A stretch of 64,000 nucleotides of DNA from Thermoleptolyngbya sichuanensis A183 (GCF_013177315.1 NZ_CP053661.1:2666001-2730000); one strand, 5' to 3'. Counted from the first letter of the stretch, positions 1 to 8,983 are shown. Notes: generated by a model from the letters alone, not told the origin. Numbers and translations: made by a program.

Positions 1-2
1 CC

Positions 3-314
3 GAACATCTGAAGCTAACGCAACGACGGCTGACGATTACGCTGGAAATGCCCCCACCGCGCCTAGTAGTGGAAGTCCTCAGCCCTGGCAAAACAAACCG
101 CGATCGCGATGATGTGCGAAAGCGGGCCCAGTATGCAGCAGTCGGCATTCCCGAATATTGGCTAATTGACCCAATCGCGCAGACGCTGACGGTGCTGTCG
201 TTGGAAGGAACCGTCTATCGAGAAGTCGGCACCTTTGGCGCAGGCGAGGCGATCGCTTCCGTTGAGTTTCCTGACCTGGCGATCGCCGTAGATCGGCTCT
301 GGGACGAGGGTTAG
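3..314 (+). CDS. Uma2-family (DUF820) endonuclease-like protein, 5' end outside window
   Basis: The frame is open from the window edge, so this is the C-terminal part of a longer gene. The visible part carries the conserved Uma2/DUF820 core: VVEVLSPG followed by the R-x-D-x-x-K-R-x-x-Y segment, then GIPEYWLIDP, and a tail typical of the family. Uma2 proteins have a restriction-endonuclease-like PD-(D/E)XK fold and are greatly expanded in cyanobacteria; their biological role is mostly unknown. A second, complete member of the family lies at 40878-41537. The family call is secure; function is not. Confidence 0.85.
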   Translation, partial: EHLKLTQRRLTITLEMPPPRLVVEVLSPGKTNRDRDDVRKRAQYAAVGIPEYWLIDPIAQTLTVLSLEGTVYREVGTFGAGEAIASVEFPDLAIAVDRLWDEG

Positions 315-511
315 GGGGATTCACCCCTGATTTACCCAAGGTATTTGCATCAAGGTTTATTAACTTATTGGCATCAGACCAGCGCTGGCATCTGTAATTT
401 GTAAAAATGAATACAGAAATTTTTTCTGCTTTTTTTCGCTTCGGCGCGGGAAGAGCGCTTCTGTGTTGATTTTTTCTGCACTGATTTTTCATTAAGCCGG
501 AGTCTGAAACT

Positions 512-757
512 ATGTCCCTTTACCCGACCGACACGGCGCGGCTGACGCTAGACCTAGAGCGGGCGATCGCCCAGGGTTGGAACCCAGTCTGTCGCATCAC
601 CTACAACCGGGATACGTGGGTCAATCTGCTGCAACCGCTCAGTGCCTACAGCTTCAATGAAGCCAAGCTGCTGTGCCAGGAGGCTTCTGGGAGTTGGGTG
701 GCGTGGGTGCCGGATTATGGTGAGGTCGTGTTAGACCGGAGCGATTTCTACTGCTAG
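512..757 (+). CDS. small conserved-type hypothetical protein (81 aa)
   Basis: This is an 81-residue soluble protein rich in Trp and Tyr, with no signal peptide or membrane segment. The N-terminal half looks helical (TDTARLTLDLERAIAQGW) and the C-terminal half has alternating aromatics that suggest a small beta-sheet domain. I do not recognise the family. HIP1 content and codon use match the surrounding chromosome, which favours a real gene. It is followed 72 bases later by another small gene on the same strand. Confidence 0.55.
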   Translation: MSLYPTDTARLTLDLERAIAQGWNPVCRITYNRDTWVNLLQPLSAYSFNEAKLLCQEASGSWVAWVPDYGEVVLDRSDFYC

Positions 758-829
758 GGCGATCGCCGCTGAATCTGGTTTGAATCTGAATGCTTGAACC
801 AGAGCCGTAGACCGTTACAAATACCAACG

Positions 830-1087
830 ATGAACACCGACGCTGTGAACCCTGTAGTGGACTCTGTAATTGACTGGGAAGAGCTATTCGAGTATCTGCC
901 CGGAACAATGGTAGAACTCAAGGAAAAACCTGGCGTTTTGTATCAAATTGAATTCTACGAAGCGCTGATGGTTCCCCCAATTTGGCTGGTGGGCGATCCG
1001 CGACCCCGCTATCCCAGCGATCTGCACATCGTCTCGCGGCGAGAGGTTCAGGTCTGTGAACTGGAGCCTCAGTCGGCGCTGGGCTAG
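830..1087 (+). CDS. small hypothetical protein (85 aa)
   Basis: The ATG at 830 is preferred over an in-frame TTG at 794. The 85-residue product is acidic at its N terminus (DSVIDWEELFEYLPGTMVEL) and ends in a compact beta-rich part containing YPSDLHIVSRREVQVCEL. No membrane segment or known motif is visible. It may be co-transcribed with the 81-aa gene just upstream. The AT-rich stretch after it (about 1110-1190) has no convincing gene. Function unknown. Confidence 0.5.
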   Translation: MNTDAVNPVVDSVIDWEELFEYLPGTMVELKEKPGVLYQIEFYEALMVPPIWLVGDPRPRYPSDLHIVSRREVQVCELEPQSALG

Positions 1088-1264
1088 ACTTGCGCTGCCA
1101 CGGCACATCGTCAATTTACTTTTTATTATCTTTTGTTACTTTGTTCTATTACTCTATTCATTTTATTCATTGCTTTGTTGCGTCGCGCCTGCGTTTTTCA
1201 GCCTGCGGGCAACCAACCTGGGGCTAGCCTATCTGACTCGCTTTTTCTAGAGCCGATTTCGACC

Positions 1265-2323
1265 CTAAACTTCGACCAGTTCTGGTGGAGCGCTGGGCAG
1301 GTCGCTCCAATCATACTCAGACAATCGGGCGATCGCCCAGTCTAGCAGTTCCAGCCCTTGCTCCAGATTTTCGATGACGGCCAGCTTGCCGCGCAGCACC
1401 GCCGCATCGGGAAACCCCTTGGCATACCAGGTCATGTGCTTGCGGGCCTGACGAATGCCGCGATCGCCCTTATACTCCCACAGCATTTCCAAATGGTCGC
1501 GGGCACACTGCATCCGCTCCACCGGATTCGGCGGCCGACGCACCTCGCCCGTTTTCAGGAAATGATCCACCTCACCCACCAGAAACGGATAGCCCAGCGT
1601 CCCCCGCGAACACATCACGCCATCTGCACCCGTCTCCTCCAGGCAGCGCACCGCCGCCTCCACCGAAAAAATATCTCCATTGGCAATCACCGGAATCGAC
1701 AGCGCTGATTTCACCTTGCCGATCCACTCCCAGCGGGCGGGGCCGTTGTAGCCTTGAGCGCGAGTGCGGCCGTGCAGCGTCAGCATTTGCGCGCCCGCAT
1801 CTTCCATGCGGCGGGCAAATTCCACCGCGTTGATTTCCTGGTCGCTCCAGCCGATGCGCGTCTTCACCGTCACGGGCACATTCACCGCCTGCACCACAGA
1901 CCGCACAATCTCGCCCGCCAGTTCCGGCTGCCGCAGCAGGGAGGAGCCGCCGCCATTTTTGGTGATTTTATTCACCGGGCAGCCCATGTTGATGTCTACG
2001 GTGTCTGCGCCTTCGTCTACGGCCTTTTGCGCGGCCTCAGCCAAAAAGTCGGGGCGACAGTCAAAAAGCTGAATGCTAATTGGACGCTCGCTGGGGTCTA
2101 CTTCCATGATTTTGGGAAGCTGCTTGACGTAGTGCAGCCCCGTCGCGTTCACCATTTCGGTGTACATCATAGAGTCGGGCGCATATCGCCGCACCAGCCG
2201 CCGAAACACCAGATCGGTCACGCCCGACAGCGGCGACTGCAACACGCGACTATTCACCTCAAAATTGCCGATCTTGAGCGGCGAGGCGAGGCGTTGCTGG
2301 AGTTCTGACGATAGCGTAATCAT
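1265..2323 (-). CDS. dusB: tRNA-dihydrouridine synthase, DusB type
   Basis: The 352-aa product is a full-length FMN-dependent tRNA-dihydrouridine synthase that reduces specific uridines in the tRNA D-loop. It starts with the family's TIM-barrel opening (LQSPLSGVTDLVFRRLVRRY). It carries the MGCPVNKI motif whose Cys (residue 115) is the catalytic proton donor, VTVKTRIGW, the LHGRTRAQ segment, and IPVIANGDI. A C-terminal helical domain follows. Length and motif order match DusB/Dus1-type bacterial enzymes. The gene stands alone; about 95 bases separate its start from the end of the next leftward gene. Confidence 0.93.
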   Translation of the reverse strand: MITLSSELQQRLASPLKIGNFEVNSRVLQSPLSGVTDLVFRRLVRRYAPDSMMYTEMVNATGLHYVKQLPKIMEVDPSERPISIQLFDCRPDFLAEAAQKAVDEGADTVDINMGCPVNKITKNGGGSSLLRQPELAGEIVRSVVQAVNVPVTVKTRIGWSDQEINAVEFARRMEDAGAQMLTLHGRTRAQGYNGPARWEWIGKVKSALSIPVIANGDIFSVEAAVRCLEETGADGVMCSRGTLGYPFLVGEVDHFLKTGEVRRPPNPVERMQCARDHLEMLWEYKGDRGIRQARKHMTWYAKGFPDAAVLRGKLAVIENLEQGLELLDWAIARLSEYDWSDLPSAPPELVEV

Positions 2324-2418
2324 GGGCGGTTGACGAACGGCTGAGAGGGCACTTTACCCAACGACGGGCGATCGCCCGACTTTTCCCATTATGGCAGGTG
2401 AATTGCGCCAACACGCCC

Positions 2419-3126
2419 TCACTCCGGCTGCTGCAACACCCGAATCACATAGGGAAAGTACCCGTTATTGCGGTGAGAGCCGATCCAGATTTCGTAGCGA
2501 CCGGGGAGCCACTGTCCAGCGATGCCGGGGTTGAGGCTCAGGTAATTATCGTTGCACCAGCTTCCGCCCGGCCCTTTGACGACGAGGGTCGTGTCTTCGG
2601 CGCTTTGCACCTGGAGGCTGAGAAACTCAAAGGGGGCCGTGAGCGTCAAAATGTGGTCGGGCTGGGTGTCTACGAAGCCGAGGCAGGGCCCCGTGGCGGT
2701 TTCGGGGCGGCCGGCCACGTCGCTGGCTGGAAGGGGGCCGCCGCTGATGCCGCGAATCGTTTTGGGGCTGGGGTCTGCGCCGGGGGTGAGGGTGAGGTTT
2801 TCAAAAATCGTGCTGCCGCCAAACGGAGTGGGCGATCGCCGCTGGGTGCTGCGGGGAAACTGGGATGCGGGGCTGGGGGGCGCTGGCACGGACTGCACAG
2901 GTGCTTCAGGCCGTACCCCAGGACTGGGTGAAGCTGCGGGGGGTTCGACGGGCGCGGGTTCACCTGGCTCTGGCTCCTCCGTCGGAAACGGCACCGCAGG
3001 CTGCAACGGGTCGGACAGGGTGGGCTGAGCCTGGGCGATCGCCCCAGTAGCAGATCCCAAAGCGGCGATCGCCAGCGGCAGAGCTGTCCAGAACAAAACC
3101 CGACGCAACGTTGCAGAATGAGGCAT
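2419..3126 (-). CDS. exported proline-rich protein with C-terminal Cys-pair beta domain
   Basis: With the ATG at 3126 the product is about 235 aa; a longer frame begins at 3150. Residues 1-33 form a classic signal peptide (basic start, hydrophobic LFWTALPLAIAALGSATGA, then AIAQA). A low-complexity Pro/Glu/Ser linker of roughly 90 residues follows. The C-terminal 120 residues form a predicted beta domain with two cysteines (GPCLGF and SWCNDN) that could make a disulfide, ending in GRYEIWIGSH and FPYVIRVLQ. That layout suggests a periplasmic or surface-attached domain on a flexible stalk. I do not recognise the family. It lies between gltX and dusB on the same strand. Confidence 0.75.
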   Translation of the reverse strand: MPHSATLRRVLFWTALPLAIAALGSATGAIAQAQPTLSDPLQPAVPFPTEEPEPGEPAPVEPPAASPSPGVRPEAPVQSVPAPPSPASQFPRSTQRRSPTPFGGSTIFENLTLTPGADPSPKTIRGISGGPLPASDVAGRPETATGPCLGFVDTQPDHILTLTAPFEFLSLQVQSAEDTTLVVKGPGGSWCNDNYLSLNPGIAGQWLPGRYEIWIGSHRNNGYFPYVIRVLQQPE

Positions 3127-3192
3127 GGCAATTTGAGCGTTGAACAGCAAACAGTCCAGGGGATTCAGGGTAGAGCGCAGGTCAGGCGCAGA

Positions 3193-4647
3193 TTAGGCAG
3201 GGGACTGGGCGATCGCCAGGGCCTGGTTCAGGCGGGCTTTGTCGATTTGCCGCTGATGCAGCAGCAACCAGGATTGCACCAGGTCTGGCCCCTGCAAGTC
3301 ACCCGTCAGCGCCGCCCGCAGCGATTTCATCACCACGCCCTTTTTCACGCCCGCCGCCTGCACACCCTGCTGAATCACGTCCTGCACGGTGTCTGGTGTA
3401 ACAGCGGTCGTGTCTAGCGCCGTCAGGATGCCCTGAAGCGCCGTGCCCACGCTGGGCTGCTGAAGCTGCTGCGTGGCTGCGTCGGTAAAGCCCACATCCG
3501 GCACGAACAGGTAGCGGGTCATCTCCACTGCGTCGTTCAGCTTCACCAGGCTGGGGCCGACGAGGGCGGCGACTTGTTCTAGCCAAGGGCGATCGCCCGT
3601 CGGGTCAAACTCGTAGCCCGCCGCTTGCCACAGGGGAATCAGCAGGTCGGTCAGTTCACCGAGGGGCTTGTGATGCAGGTATTGGCTATTGATCCAGTTG
3701 AGCTTGTCCCAGTCAAACTTGGCTCCGGCCTTGTTGACTCGATCAAAGCTAAATTGTTTCGCCGCTTCTTCCAGGGTGAAAATCTCCGACATGCCCTCCG
3801 GCGGCGACCAGCCCAGCAGCGTCATGTAGTTGGCGATCGCCTCTGGGGTATAGCCCATGTCGCGAAAGTCGGAAATCGACGTAACCCCGTCTCGCTTCGA
3901 CAGCTTTGCGCCCGCCTGGTTTAGGATCAGCGGCGTATGCCCAAATTCTGGCACGGTCGCGCCCAGCGCCTCGTACAGCAGGATTTGCTTGGGCGTGTTG
4001 CCGATGTGGTCTTCACCGCGAATGACGTGGCTAATGCCCATGTCGATGTCGTCCACCACCACGACGAAGTTGTAGAGCGGTGCGCCGATTTCGCCAGCCG
4101 CCGATGCGCGGGCAATTACCATATCGCCGCCCAGGTCGCGCCCCTTCCAGGTGACCATCCCGCGCACTAGATCAGTCCAGGAAATTTCCCGGTCGTCGTC
4201 GATTTTGAAGCGGATGACAGGCTGGCGACCCTCGGCGATGAAAGCGGCTTCCTGCTCTGGCGTTAAATCCCGATGGCGATTGTCGTAGCGGGGCGCTTCG
4301 TTGCGGGCTTTTTGGGATTCGCGCATCGCGTCCAGTTCTGCGGGCGTGTCGTAGGCGCGATAGGCTAGCCCCTTGTCCAGCAATTCCTGAATTTTTTGGC
4401 GGTATAGCTCGGTGCGCTGGGTTTGAAAGATGGGCCCCTCGTCCCAATTCAGCCCCAGCCATTTCAGCCCGTCGAGGATGTTGTCGGTAAACTCAGAGCG
4501 CGATCGCTCTAGGTCAGTATCTTCAATCCGCAGCACAAACTGGCCGCCATTGTGACGGGCAAAGAGCCAGTTAAACACGGCAGTACGAGCGGTGCCGATG
4601 TGGAGCTTTCCGGTGGGACTGGGCGCAATGCGAACTCGAACGGACAT
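3193..4647 (-). CDS. gltX: glutamyl-tRNA synthetase
   Basis: The 484-aa class I aminoacyl-tRNA synthetase charges tRNA-Glu in the cytoplasm. In cyanobacteria the product also feeds tetrapyrrole synthesis through glutamyl-tRNA reductase. The HIGH signature is at residues 16-19 within [14 protein letters not shown], and the KMSKS-type loop is KLSKRDG at 248-254. [22 protein letters not shown] and the C-terminal anticodon-binding helical domain are all present. Length is normal for the family. The gene is followed leftward by the exported proline-rich gene after about 65 bases. Confidence 0.97.
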   Translation of the reverse strand: MSVRVRIAPSPTGKLHIGTARTAVFNWLFARHNGGQFVLRIEDTDLERSRSEFTDNILDGLKWLGLNWDEGPIFQTQRTELYRQKIQELLDKGLAYRAYDTPAELDAMRESQKARNEAPRYDNRHRDLTPEQEAAFIAEGRQPVIRFKIDDDREISWTDLVRGMVTWKGRDLGGDMVIARASAAGEIGAPLYNFVVVVDDIDMGISHVIRGEDHIGNTPKQILLYEALGATVPEFGHTPLILNQAGAKLSKRDGVTSISDFRDMGYTPEAIANYMTLLGWSPPEGMSEIFTLEEAAKQFSFDRVNKAGAKFDWDKLNWINSQYLHHKPLGELTDLLIPLWQAAGYEFDPTGDRPWLEQVAALVGPSLVKLNDAVEMTRYLFVPDVGFTDAATQQLQQPSVGTALQGILTALDTTAVTPDTVQDVIQQGVQAAGVKKGVVMKSLRAALTGDLQGPDLVQSWLLLHQRQIDKARLNQALAIAQSPA

Positions 4648-4713
4648 GTTGTAAGGGTTAGGGGTTAGGGATTGGGGGTTAGGTGGGCGACAGGAGATGG
4701 AGTGAGGGAATTG

Positions 4714-4854
4714 ATGGCGATCGCCTCAGCAGCACCCAGTGACACTCAGCAACCAACCTTAAAGATTCTAGCGATTCATGGAACCTTAGTATTAGCAGGA
4801 GTTGTGTACATCTCACTTTTCAAGTACTTCTCAAGATTTCTTGAACCTGTGTGA
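4714..4854 (+). CDS. candidate small single-pass membrane protein (46 aa)
   Basis: The ATG at 4714 follows a GAGGGA-like Shine-Dalgarno at 4705-4710. The 46-residue product has a short polar N terminus and one hydrophobic helix ([21 protein letters not shown]), then [10 protein letters not shown]. That shape is common among small cyanobacterial thylakoid proteins, but I cannot match it to a named photosystem or NDH subunit. Its last 35 bases overlap the 3' end of the opposite-strand HEPN gene. It could also be a chance frame in an intergenic gap. Confidence 0.35.
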   Translation: MAIASAAPSDTQQPTLKILAIHGTLVLAGVVYISLFKYFSRFLEPV

Positions 4855-5143
4855 GAAAGCGCTCCGCGCAGGCGATCGCCGCTTGAGTCTCTGATGTATC
4901 AATCGTTTTCAATTCTCCATAGTCTGCAATCTGTCGTATTTCGGCTAACCAATTCAGGTCACGCCCATACTGCCTATCCAAAATTCCTGGTTTCACAAAA
5001 TGCAAGCTAACAGCACGCAGAACACCAGTATGACTACCAAATGCCAGATCTTGAGAGAGCAGCAGGGCTGATGCAGCATAGTAAGCTCTTGATGCCGCCT
5101 CGTTTAAGAAGCCAGCATCTTGCAGCATCTTTGCCGCTTCCAA
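4820..5143 (-). CDS. HEPN-domain protein, probable toxin partner of the adjacent nucleotidyltransferase
   Basis: The 107-aa product matches the HEPN/UPF0332 fold: two long helices with the ASRAYYAASALLLS segment and the late R-x-x-x-D-Y motif (IRQIADYGE, residues 69-77). HEPN proteins encoded beside minimal nucleotidyltransferases act as RNase-type toxins in HEPN/MNT modules. The best start in the frame is a TTG at 5143, with an ATG at 5128. The frame stays open upstream and encodes HEPN-like residues (SEEVQANLGRADSS) but has no standard start codon there, so the true start is uncertain. It lies 47 bases downstream of the MNT gene on the same strand. Confidence 0.75.
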   Translation of the reverse strand: MEAAKMLQDAGFLNEAASRAYYAASALLLSQDLAFGSHTGVLRAVSLHFVKPGILDRQYGRDLNWLAEIRQIADYGELKTIDTSETQAAIACAERFLTQVQEILRST

Positions 5144-5190
5144 TGACGAGTCAGCACGACCTAAATTTGCCTGAACTTCTTCAGAATGGT

Positions 5191-5583
5191 TTACAACACG
5201 AGGCCTTCCCGCAAAATGTTGCGGTAGAAGCGACTCACGCCTTGCTCAAACTCGGTTGCGTCGGCTGGTTTTGCAGAAATCCAGTATGGCGCTTCTAGCT
5301 GAAGCGGATAGAGCAAGTCCACAATGGCGCGCAGCTCTTGAAAGGAATTGATGGGTGGAGCCAGCAATATCAGCAGATCAATATCACTAGTTGGGGTCAA
5401 CTCATTTCTAACGGCAGAGCCGAAGACAATCAGAGACTTTAGCCTTTCGCCATAATGCTGGCTCAGCAGGTGTTTACACTCGATCAGCGTCGCTTGTAAA
5501 TCTGCACAAGAGTTCGCACCTTGATCTGAACCCTGGTCTGCACTTGGGGTTGCTTGATTGGACAGCATAGCACTTGCCCACAT
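5191..5583 (-). CDS. MNT-type minimal nucleotidyltransferase (antitoxin-like)
   Basis: The 130-aa protein carries the nucleotidyltransferase signature GS-x10-D-x-D: G55 S56, then D67 and D69 in SDIDLLI. The preceding strand reads LIVFGSAVRNE. In HEPN/MNT modules this protein neutralises the HEPN toxin, in characterised cases by AMPylating it. The downstream gene at 4820-5143 is a HEPN protein, which supports the pairing. The N-terminal 25 residues are polar and low in complexity, so translation may begin further in, for instance at the in-frame ATG at 5568. Confidence 0.8.
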   Translation of the reverse strand: MWASAMLSNQATPSADQGSDQGANSCADLQATLIECKHLLSQHYGERLKSLIVFGSAVRNELTPTSDIDLLILLAPPINSFQELRAIVDLLYPLQLEAPYWISAKPADATEFEQGVSRFYRNILREGLVL

Positions 5584-5639
5584 TGCCTCCCAAACACTAC
5601 CTGCTTAAATCAAATGCCTGCTCAAGTAAAACTCTAAAA

Positions 5640-5713
5640 CGGGACCGACGGGGCTCGAACCCGCAACTTCCGCCGTGACAGGGCGGTGCTCTAACCGATT
5701 GAACTACGGTCCC
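5640..5713 (-). tRNA. trnD-GTC: tRNA-Asp (anticodon GTC)
   Basis: On the minus strand the sequence folds into a complete cloverleaf. The acceptor stem GGGACCG pairs with CGGTCCC, the D-arm reads AGTTCAATCGGTTAGAGC, the anticodon loop is CTGTCAC with GTC, and the T-arm contains GGTTCGAGCCC. The discriminator base is G, as expected for tRNA-Asp. CCA is not encoded. No terminator is evident before the next gene. Confidence 0.97.
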
Positions 5714-5830
5714 TTGCGCTTTGTGCGCCCTTTGAAAGACGCAATCTCTATTGTGTAGGTCTGGGAGCCTTTTGTCAAATGTTTTGAGAAACTTTTGGAT
5801 ATTTTTTGGAGAACAGGCTGAGGCTCGTTC

Positions 5831-7681
5831 CTAATGCCCTTGATCCGCCTGAATTTCCTGCACTTTTTCGGTGATGAATGCCACCAGCCAGTCTTTGACG
5901 CAGTGGGTGGCGCGGCAGTCGTCTTCGTTATAGCGCAAAATCGATTCGAGAAACGCGCGATCGCCCGTTTGCAGCCATTGTGCATACCAGAAGATGGACT
6001 GTGCGCCGTTGGCTTCTGCATCGCGCCAGTTGAACCCCAGCCAGCGGGCGATCGCCTTCAGCGCGTAGCTCTCGACGGGCAGCAGCGCCACCTGCGTCAC
6101 CCAGTCGTGCAAATCCACAAATCGGGTCAGCAAATCCTCCACAACCTCTGAGGCAGGGCCAAACAATTCTCCCAAACGGCGCACCGTCTGCACCTCGTAG
6201 GGGCAAAAATGAAAAATCGGCGCGTCAGGATAGCGCTGAAACAGTTCCATCAACTGGTTCCAGGCGAGACGCTCGTCCTCTGGGGTTTCCGCCAGCAGCG
6301 CGTAGAAGGTGTTGTGCCCCTGGCCCCGATCCACCACCAGCACGCCATGCAGATACACCACGTTTTGCTCTGGCGCGGACTCAATATCGAAATACAGTTC
6401 GACCTCCGCAGTGGGCAGGCGGCGATGAGTGACCAGTTCCAGCAGCGCCCCATGAGACAGCGACGGATTCAGCAGCGCCTCCTGATTCAGCGTTGCCTGG
6501 GCCTGATGCACCAGCTTGTGCGCCACGGCCGGCCCAAAGCCAGGAAGCATTTCCAACTCCCGGACGGGCGTGGCCGCTAGCGCCTCCAGCGTGGTGATTT
6601 GCATTTGCTTGAGGTAAACATAGCGGCTGGGCGTAACGCCGGGGAGCAGGGAGAGGTGGCGATCGCCCGTTGCCAGCCCATAGCAGAAGCTATACCAGTG
6701 GCAGAGGTCGCAGCGGTTGTGGGCAATAAACACCTCTGGTTCCCGCTGGGCGATCAGCATTTCAGCACAGGCGTAGAGAATTTCCTCCATGCGCGGCACG
6801 AGATCCACCAAATCCACTGCATAGGGACCACGCTGCCGCAGCATCAGCCAGCTTGTGTCGCACCACGCACCCTGCACCGCCGCCAGCACGTAGGCATGAA
6901 ACGCCGCCATCACCTGATAATCCAGCTTAGGGCGTTTGCCCAGGCGGATATCCGTCGGCACATACATCCAGTCGCCAAAAACCGACTCGCCCGGATGCCG
7001 CACCAGCAGATCAGGGCAACTCACCAGCATCACGCCATCGCGGTATTCCGTCAGCAGCACGCCGCGAGAAATCCGCTCTACCCCCTGCTGCATCAGCGTC
7101 AGCGTGGTCTCCGCGCCCGCCGCCCAGTTTGACCGGGGATAATCTGCTTCGTGAATCACCGCATCCTGCAAAATTTCGCGGCGGTGGGCCAGGCTGTCTT
7201 GCCGCAGCTTCAGCAGATAGTCACTGGGCGCATCGCAATATTCCAGGTCGCCATAGCGGTCGAGGTAGGCGCGGCGATGGCAGCGCTGAAAGCTAAACAG
7301 CAGTTCGTCCGTGAGCCAGATCGTATGCGGACTCAGATTATGCAGACTGGGATTATGCAGACTGAGAGCATGTGGACTGAGAGCCGCGTGAAGTGCAGCG
7401 GGTTCTCCCTGCGCTGGCAATATCAACTGCCTGCGATAGGGCCCTGACGGGCGATCGCCCGCATGTTGCCCCGCGTATTGTTCCGTGTGTGACTCGGCGC
7501 ATTGCCCGGTGCATTGCCCAGCCTGTTGCCCCGGACATTGCCCCGAATAGTGTTTGGTATAGGTCTCCGCAGACGGTCGAAAACTCGCGTCAGATTTAAC
7601 ACTTTCAGGCATCGAAACTAGCGAGGCAGAGTATTCGCTCTCCGCCTCTGATCGTTCAAATCGCGGCGGATTAGCGGACAC
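5831..7681 (-). CDS. TM0106-type RecB-like nuclease with RNase H-like (YprB) domain
   Basis: This 616-aa protein combines a RecB-type PD-(D/E)XK nuclease half (about residues 122-335) with a helix-hairpin-helix (LPGFGPAVAHKL, near 379) and a C-terminal RNase H-like exonuclease domain beginning VELYFDIESAP near 427. C134 together with C324, C327 and C333 (CDLCHWYSFC) matches the cysteine pattern of iron-sulfur RecB/AddB nucleases. The N-terminal 120 residues are unusual low-complexity repeats (GQC/GQQ and LSPH/LSLHN) encoded by short tandem DNA repeats. The domain proper seems to begin at WLTDELLFSF. The substrate is unknown. Confidence 0.8.
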   Translation of the reverse strand: MSANPPRFERSEAESEYSASLVSMPESVKSDASFRPSAETYTKHYSGQCPGQQAGQCTGQCAESHTEQYAGQHAGDRPSGPYRRQLILPAQGEPAALHAALSPHALSLHNPSLHNLSPHTIWLTDELLFSFQRCHRRAYLDRYGDLEYCDAPSDYLLKLRQDSLAHRREILQDAVIHEADYPRSNWAAGAETTLTLMQQGVERISRGVLLTEYRDGVMLVSCPDLLVRHPGESVFGDWMYVPTDIRLGKRPKLDYQVMAAFHAYVLAAVQGAWCDTSWLMLRQRGPYAVDLVDLVPRMEEILYACAEMLIAQREPEVFIAHNRCDLCHWYSFCYGLATGDRHLSLLPGVTPSRYVYLKQMQITTLEALAATPVRELEMLPGFGPAVAHKLVHQAQATLNQEALLNPSLSHGALLELVTHRRLPTAEVELYFDIESAPEQNVVYLHGVLVVDRGQGHNTFYALLAETPEDERLAWNQLMELFQRYPDAPIFHFCPYEVQTVRRLGELFGPASEVVEDLLTRFVDLHDWVTQVALLPVESYALKAIARWLGFNWRDAEANGAQSIFWYAQWLQTGDRAFLESILRYNEDDCRATHCVKDWLVAFITEKVQEIQADQGH

Positions 7682-8008
7682 ACTCCTCCAGGCTGAGCAA
7701 GCAAACCAGCGGTCGCTGCTTCAGCCTTGTGGAAAACTGGGAGTGGGGCGATCGACTCGATAGCATCATGCAGGATGGCCTGAGGGCAAGGCGCGACGAG
7801 CGCAAAAACAAAAGCTCCGACGGCGGACAGAAGATTCACCCAAACTGAAAAAATCTCTAAAAACCTCCGCCGCAATCCGGCAGCTCTGAGAATTTTTTCC
7901 TATCTTCCATGACTCTACCCTGATCTGGAAAAATCTGCATCAAAAATCCGCATCGTGTTTGCCAGCAACCCTTAGGCCGCAGCCAGGAGCGAATCACTGC
8001 ACCACTCT
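7682..8008. other. intergenic region, no supported gene
   Basis: This gap lies between the start of the RecB-like nuclease gene and the end of the sulfotransferase gene, both leftward. A leftward frame at 7618-7875 has a hydrophobic stretch but begins with TTG and overlaps the nuclease gene. I do not support it. The end near 8003 carries a short direct repeat, CACCACTCTT twice. The nuclease promoter presumably lies here, but I see no clear -35/-10 pair. Confidence 0.4.
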
Positions 8009-8971
8009 TCACCACTCTTCAGCACGATAGAACCGATCCGACCAATCGCCCACCTGCGCTCGAATAAACGCAATTTCTTCAGCCGAAAGCTTTTCCTTCC
8101 AGGTGTAGGCATTGGCTTTGCTGTTGCGCTTGAGGGCAAATAGCGACGGCTCCACCGAGGGATTTTTTTCGTTGCTATAGTCTGTGATTTTGCGCTGCAC
8201 GGTGTCGCTAAAATCCAGCCCTAGTTGGTCAAAAATTTGCTGAAAGCCTGCCAGCGGCTCTAGCGACAGGTCTTCGTGCCGCACGAACTGCCAGTGGGGA
8301 AACTGCTCCCGGTAGGTGGCGATGCGATAGTGAATCAGCTTCCACAGCAGCGCCGCGTGTTCCAGAATCGATCGCCCGTGCCCGCCACCGGGTACTTCGT
8401 CTCCGGCGACGAATTCCTCGATTTCGGCAGCAAAGGGATGCAGATGATCCCGCATCAGCAGTGGCTGGTCGAGAAAATGGCGGAAATTGTGGAACCAGCC
8501 CGCTTTTTTCAGGCTGTAGGCAAAGGCAGCAGGATGGCGAATCATCACCACCACGTCCATGTTGAAGCGGGTTGCCAGCCAGTCGGCAGAGAAGAGGGCG
8601 ATCGGGTCTTTCAGCAGAGGACGACGGCCCGCGGCACGGCTTTTGGCAAAAAACGCGCGATCGCCCTGCACTTTGCGGCGATATTCTGCATCATTCACCA
8701 GCTTCCAACTGGGAATCAGGTTGTATTGCAGCCGCACCGTTTTCTCAAAAAACCGCCGATATTGAGCCTCGTTGTCGGCGCAGATGTATTGAAACCAATA
8801 GTCCCACTGTGCGCCGCAAAAGCCCAGGTTGTGATCTAGGTGAAACGGCTCGTGAATATAGGCGACTTGGGGCGATGCGCCGATCATCCGCCCTACCCAG
8901 GTCGAGCCAGAGCGATGGGAACCCGTCACCAGAATTGGTTTTGGCAAGACTTTGCCCATAGTGCTATGCAC
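8009..8971 (-). CDS. sulfotransferase family protein
   Basis: The 320-aa product has the 5'-phosphosulfate-binding loop of PAPS-dependent sulfotransferases near its N terminus (VTGSHRSGSTWVGRM, residues 15-29). The 3'-phosphate-binding region follows in the middle (VVMIRHPAAFAYSLKKAGW), and WQFVRHEDLSLEP comes later. Such enzymes transfer sulfate from PAPS to carbohydrates or other acceptors; here the acceptor is unknown. The next leftward-transcribed gene upstream encodes a DUF3177 membrane protein, only 12 bases away, so the two are probably one transcript. A sugar- or envelope-modifying role is plausible but inferred. Confidence 0.88.
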   Translation of the reverse strand: MHSTMGKVLPKPILVTGSHRSGSTWVGRMIGASPQVAYIHEPFHLDHNLGFCGAQWDYWFQYICADNEAQYRRFFEKTVRLQYNLIPSWKLVNDAEYRRKVQGDRAFFAKSRAAGRRPLLKDPIALFSADWLATRFNMDVVVMIRHPAAFAYSLKKAGWFHNFRHFLDQPLLMRDHLHPFAAEIEEFVAGDEVPGGGHGRSILEHAALLWKLIHYRIATYREQFPHWQFVRHEDLSLEPLAGFQQIFDQLGLDFSDTVQRKITDYSNEKNPSVEPSLFALKRNSKANAYTWKEKLSAEEIAFIRAQVGDWSDRFYRAEEW

Positions 8972-8983
8972 TGGCAGTACAGG

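Noticed and set aside
1056..1345. Two overlapping rightward frames in the AT-rich gap after the 85-aa gene
   Set aside because: They overlap the preceding and following genes and consist of translated T-rich DNA with no motif or ribosome site; they look like chance frames.
7618..7875. Leftward frame of 85 codons with a hydrophobic N-terminal stretch
   Set aside because: It starts with TTG without a ribosome site, overlaps the N-terminal coding part of the RecB-like nuclease, and its C-terminal half has no protein-like character.
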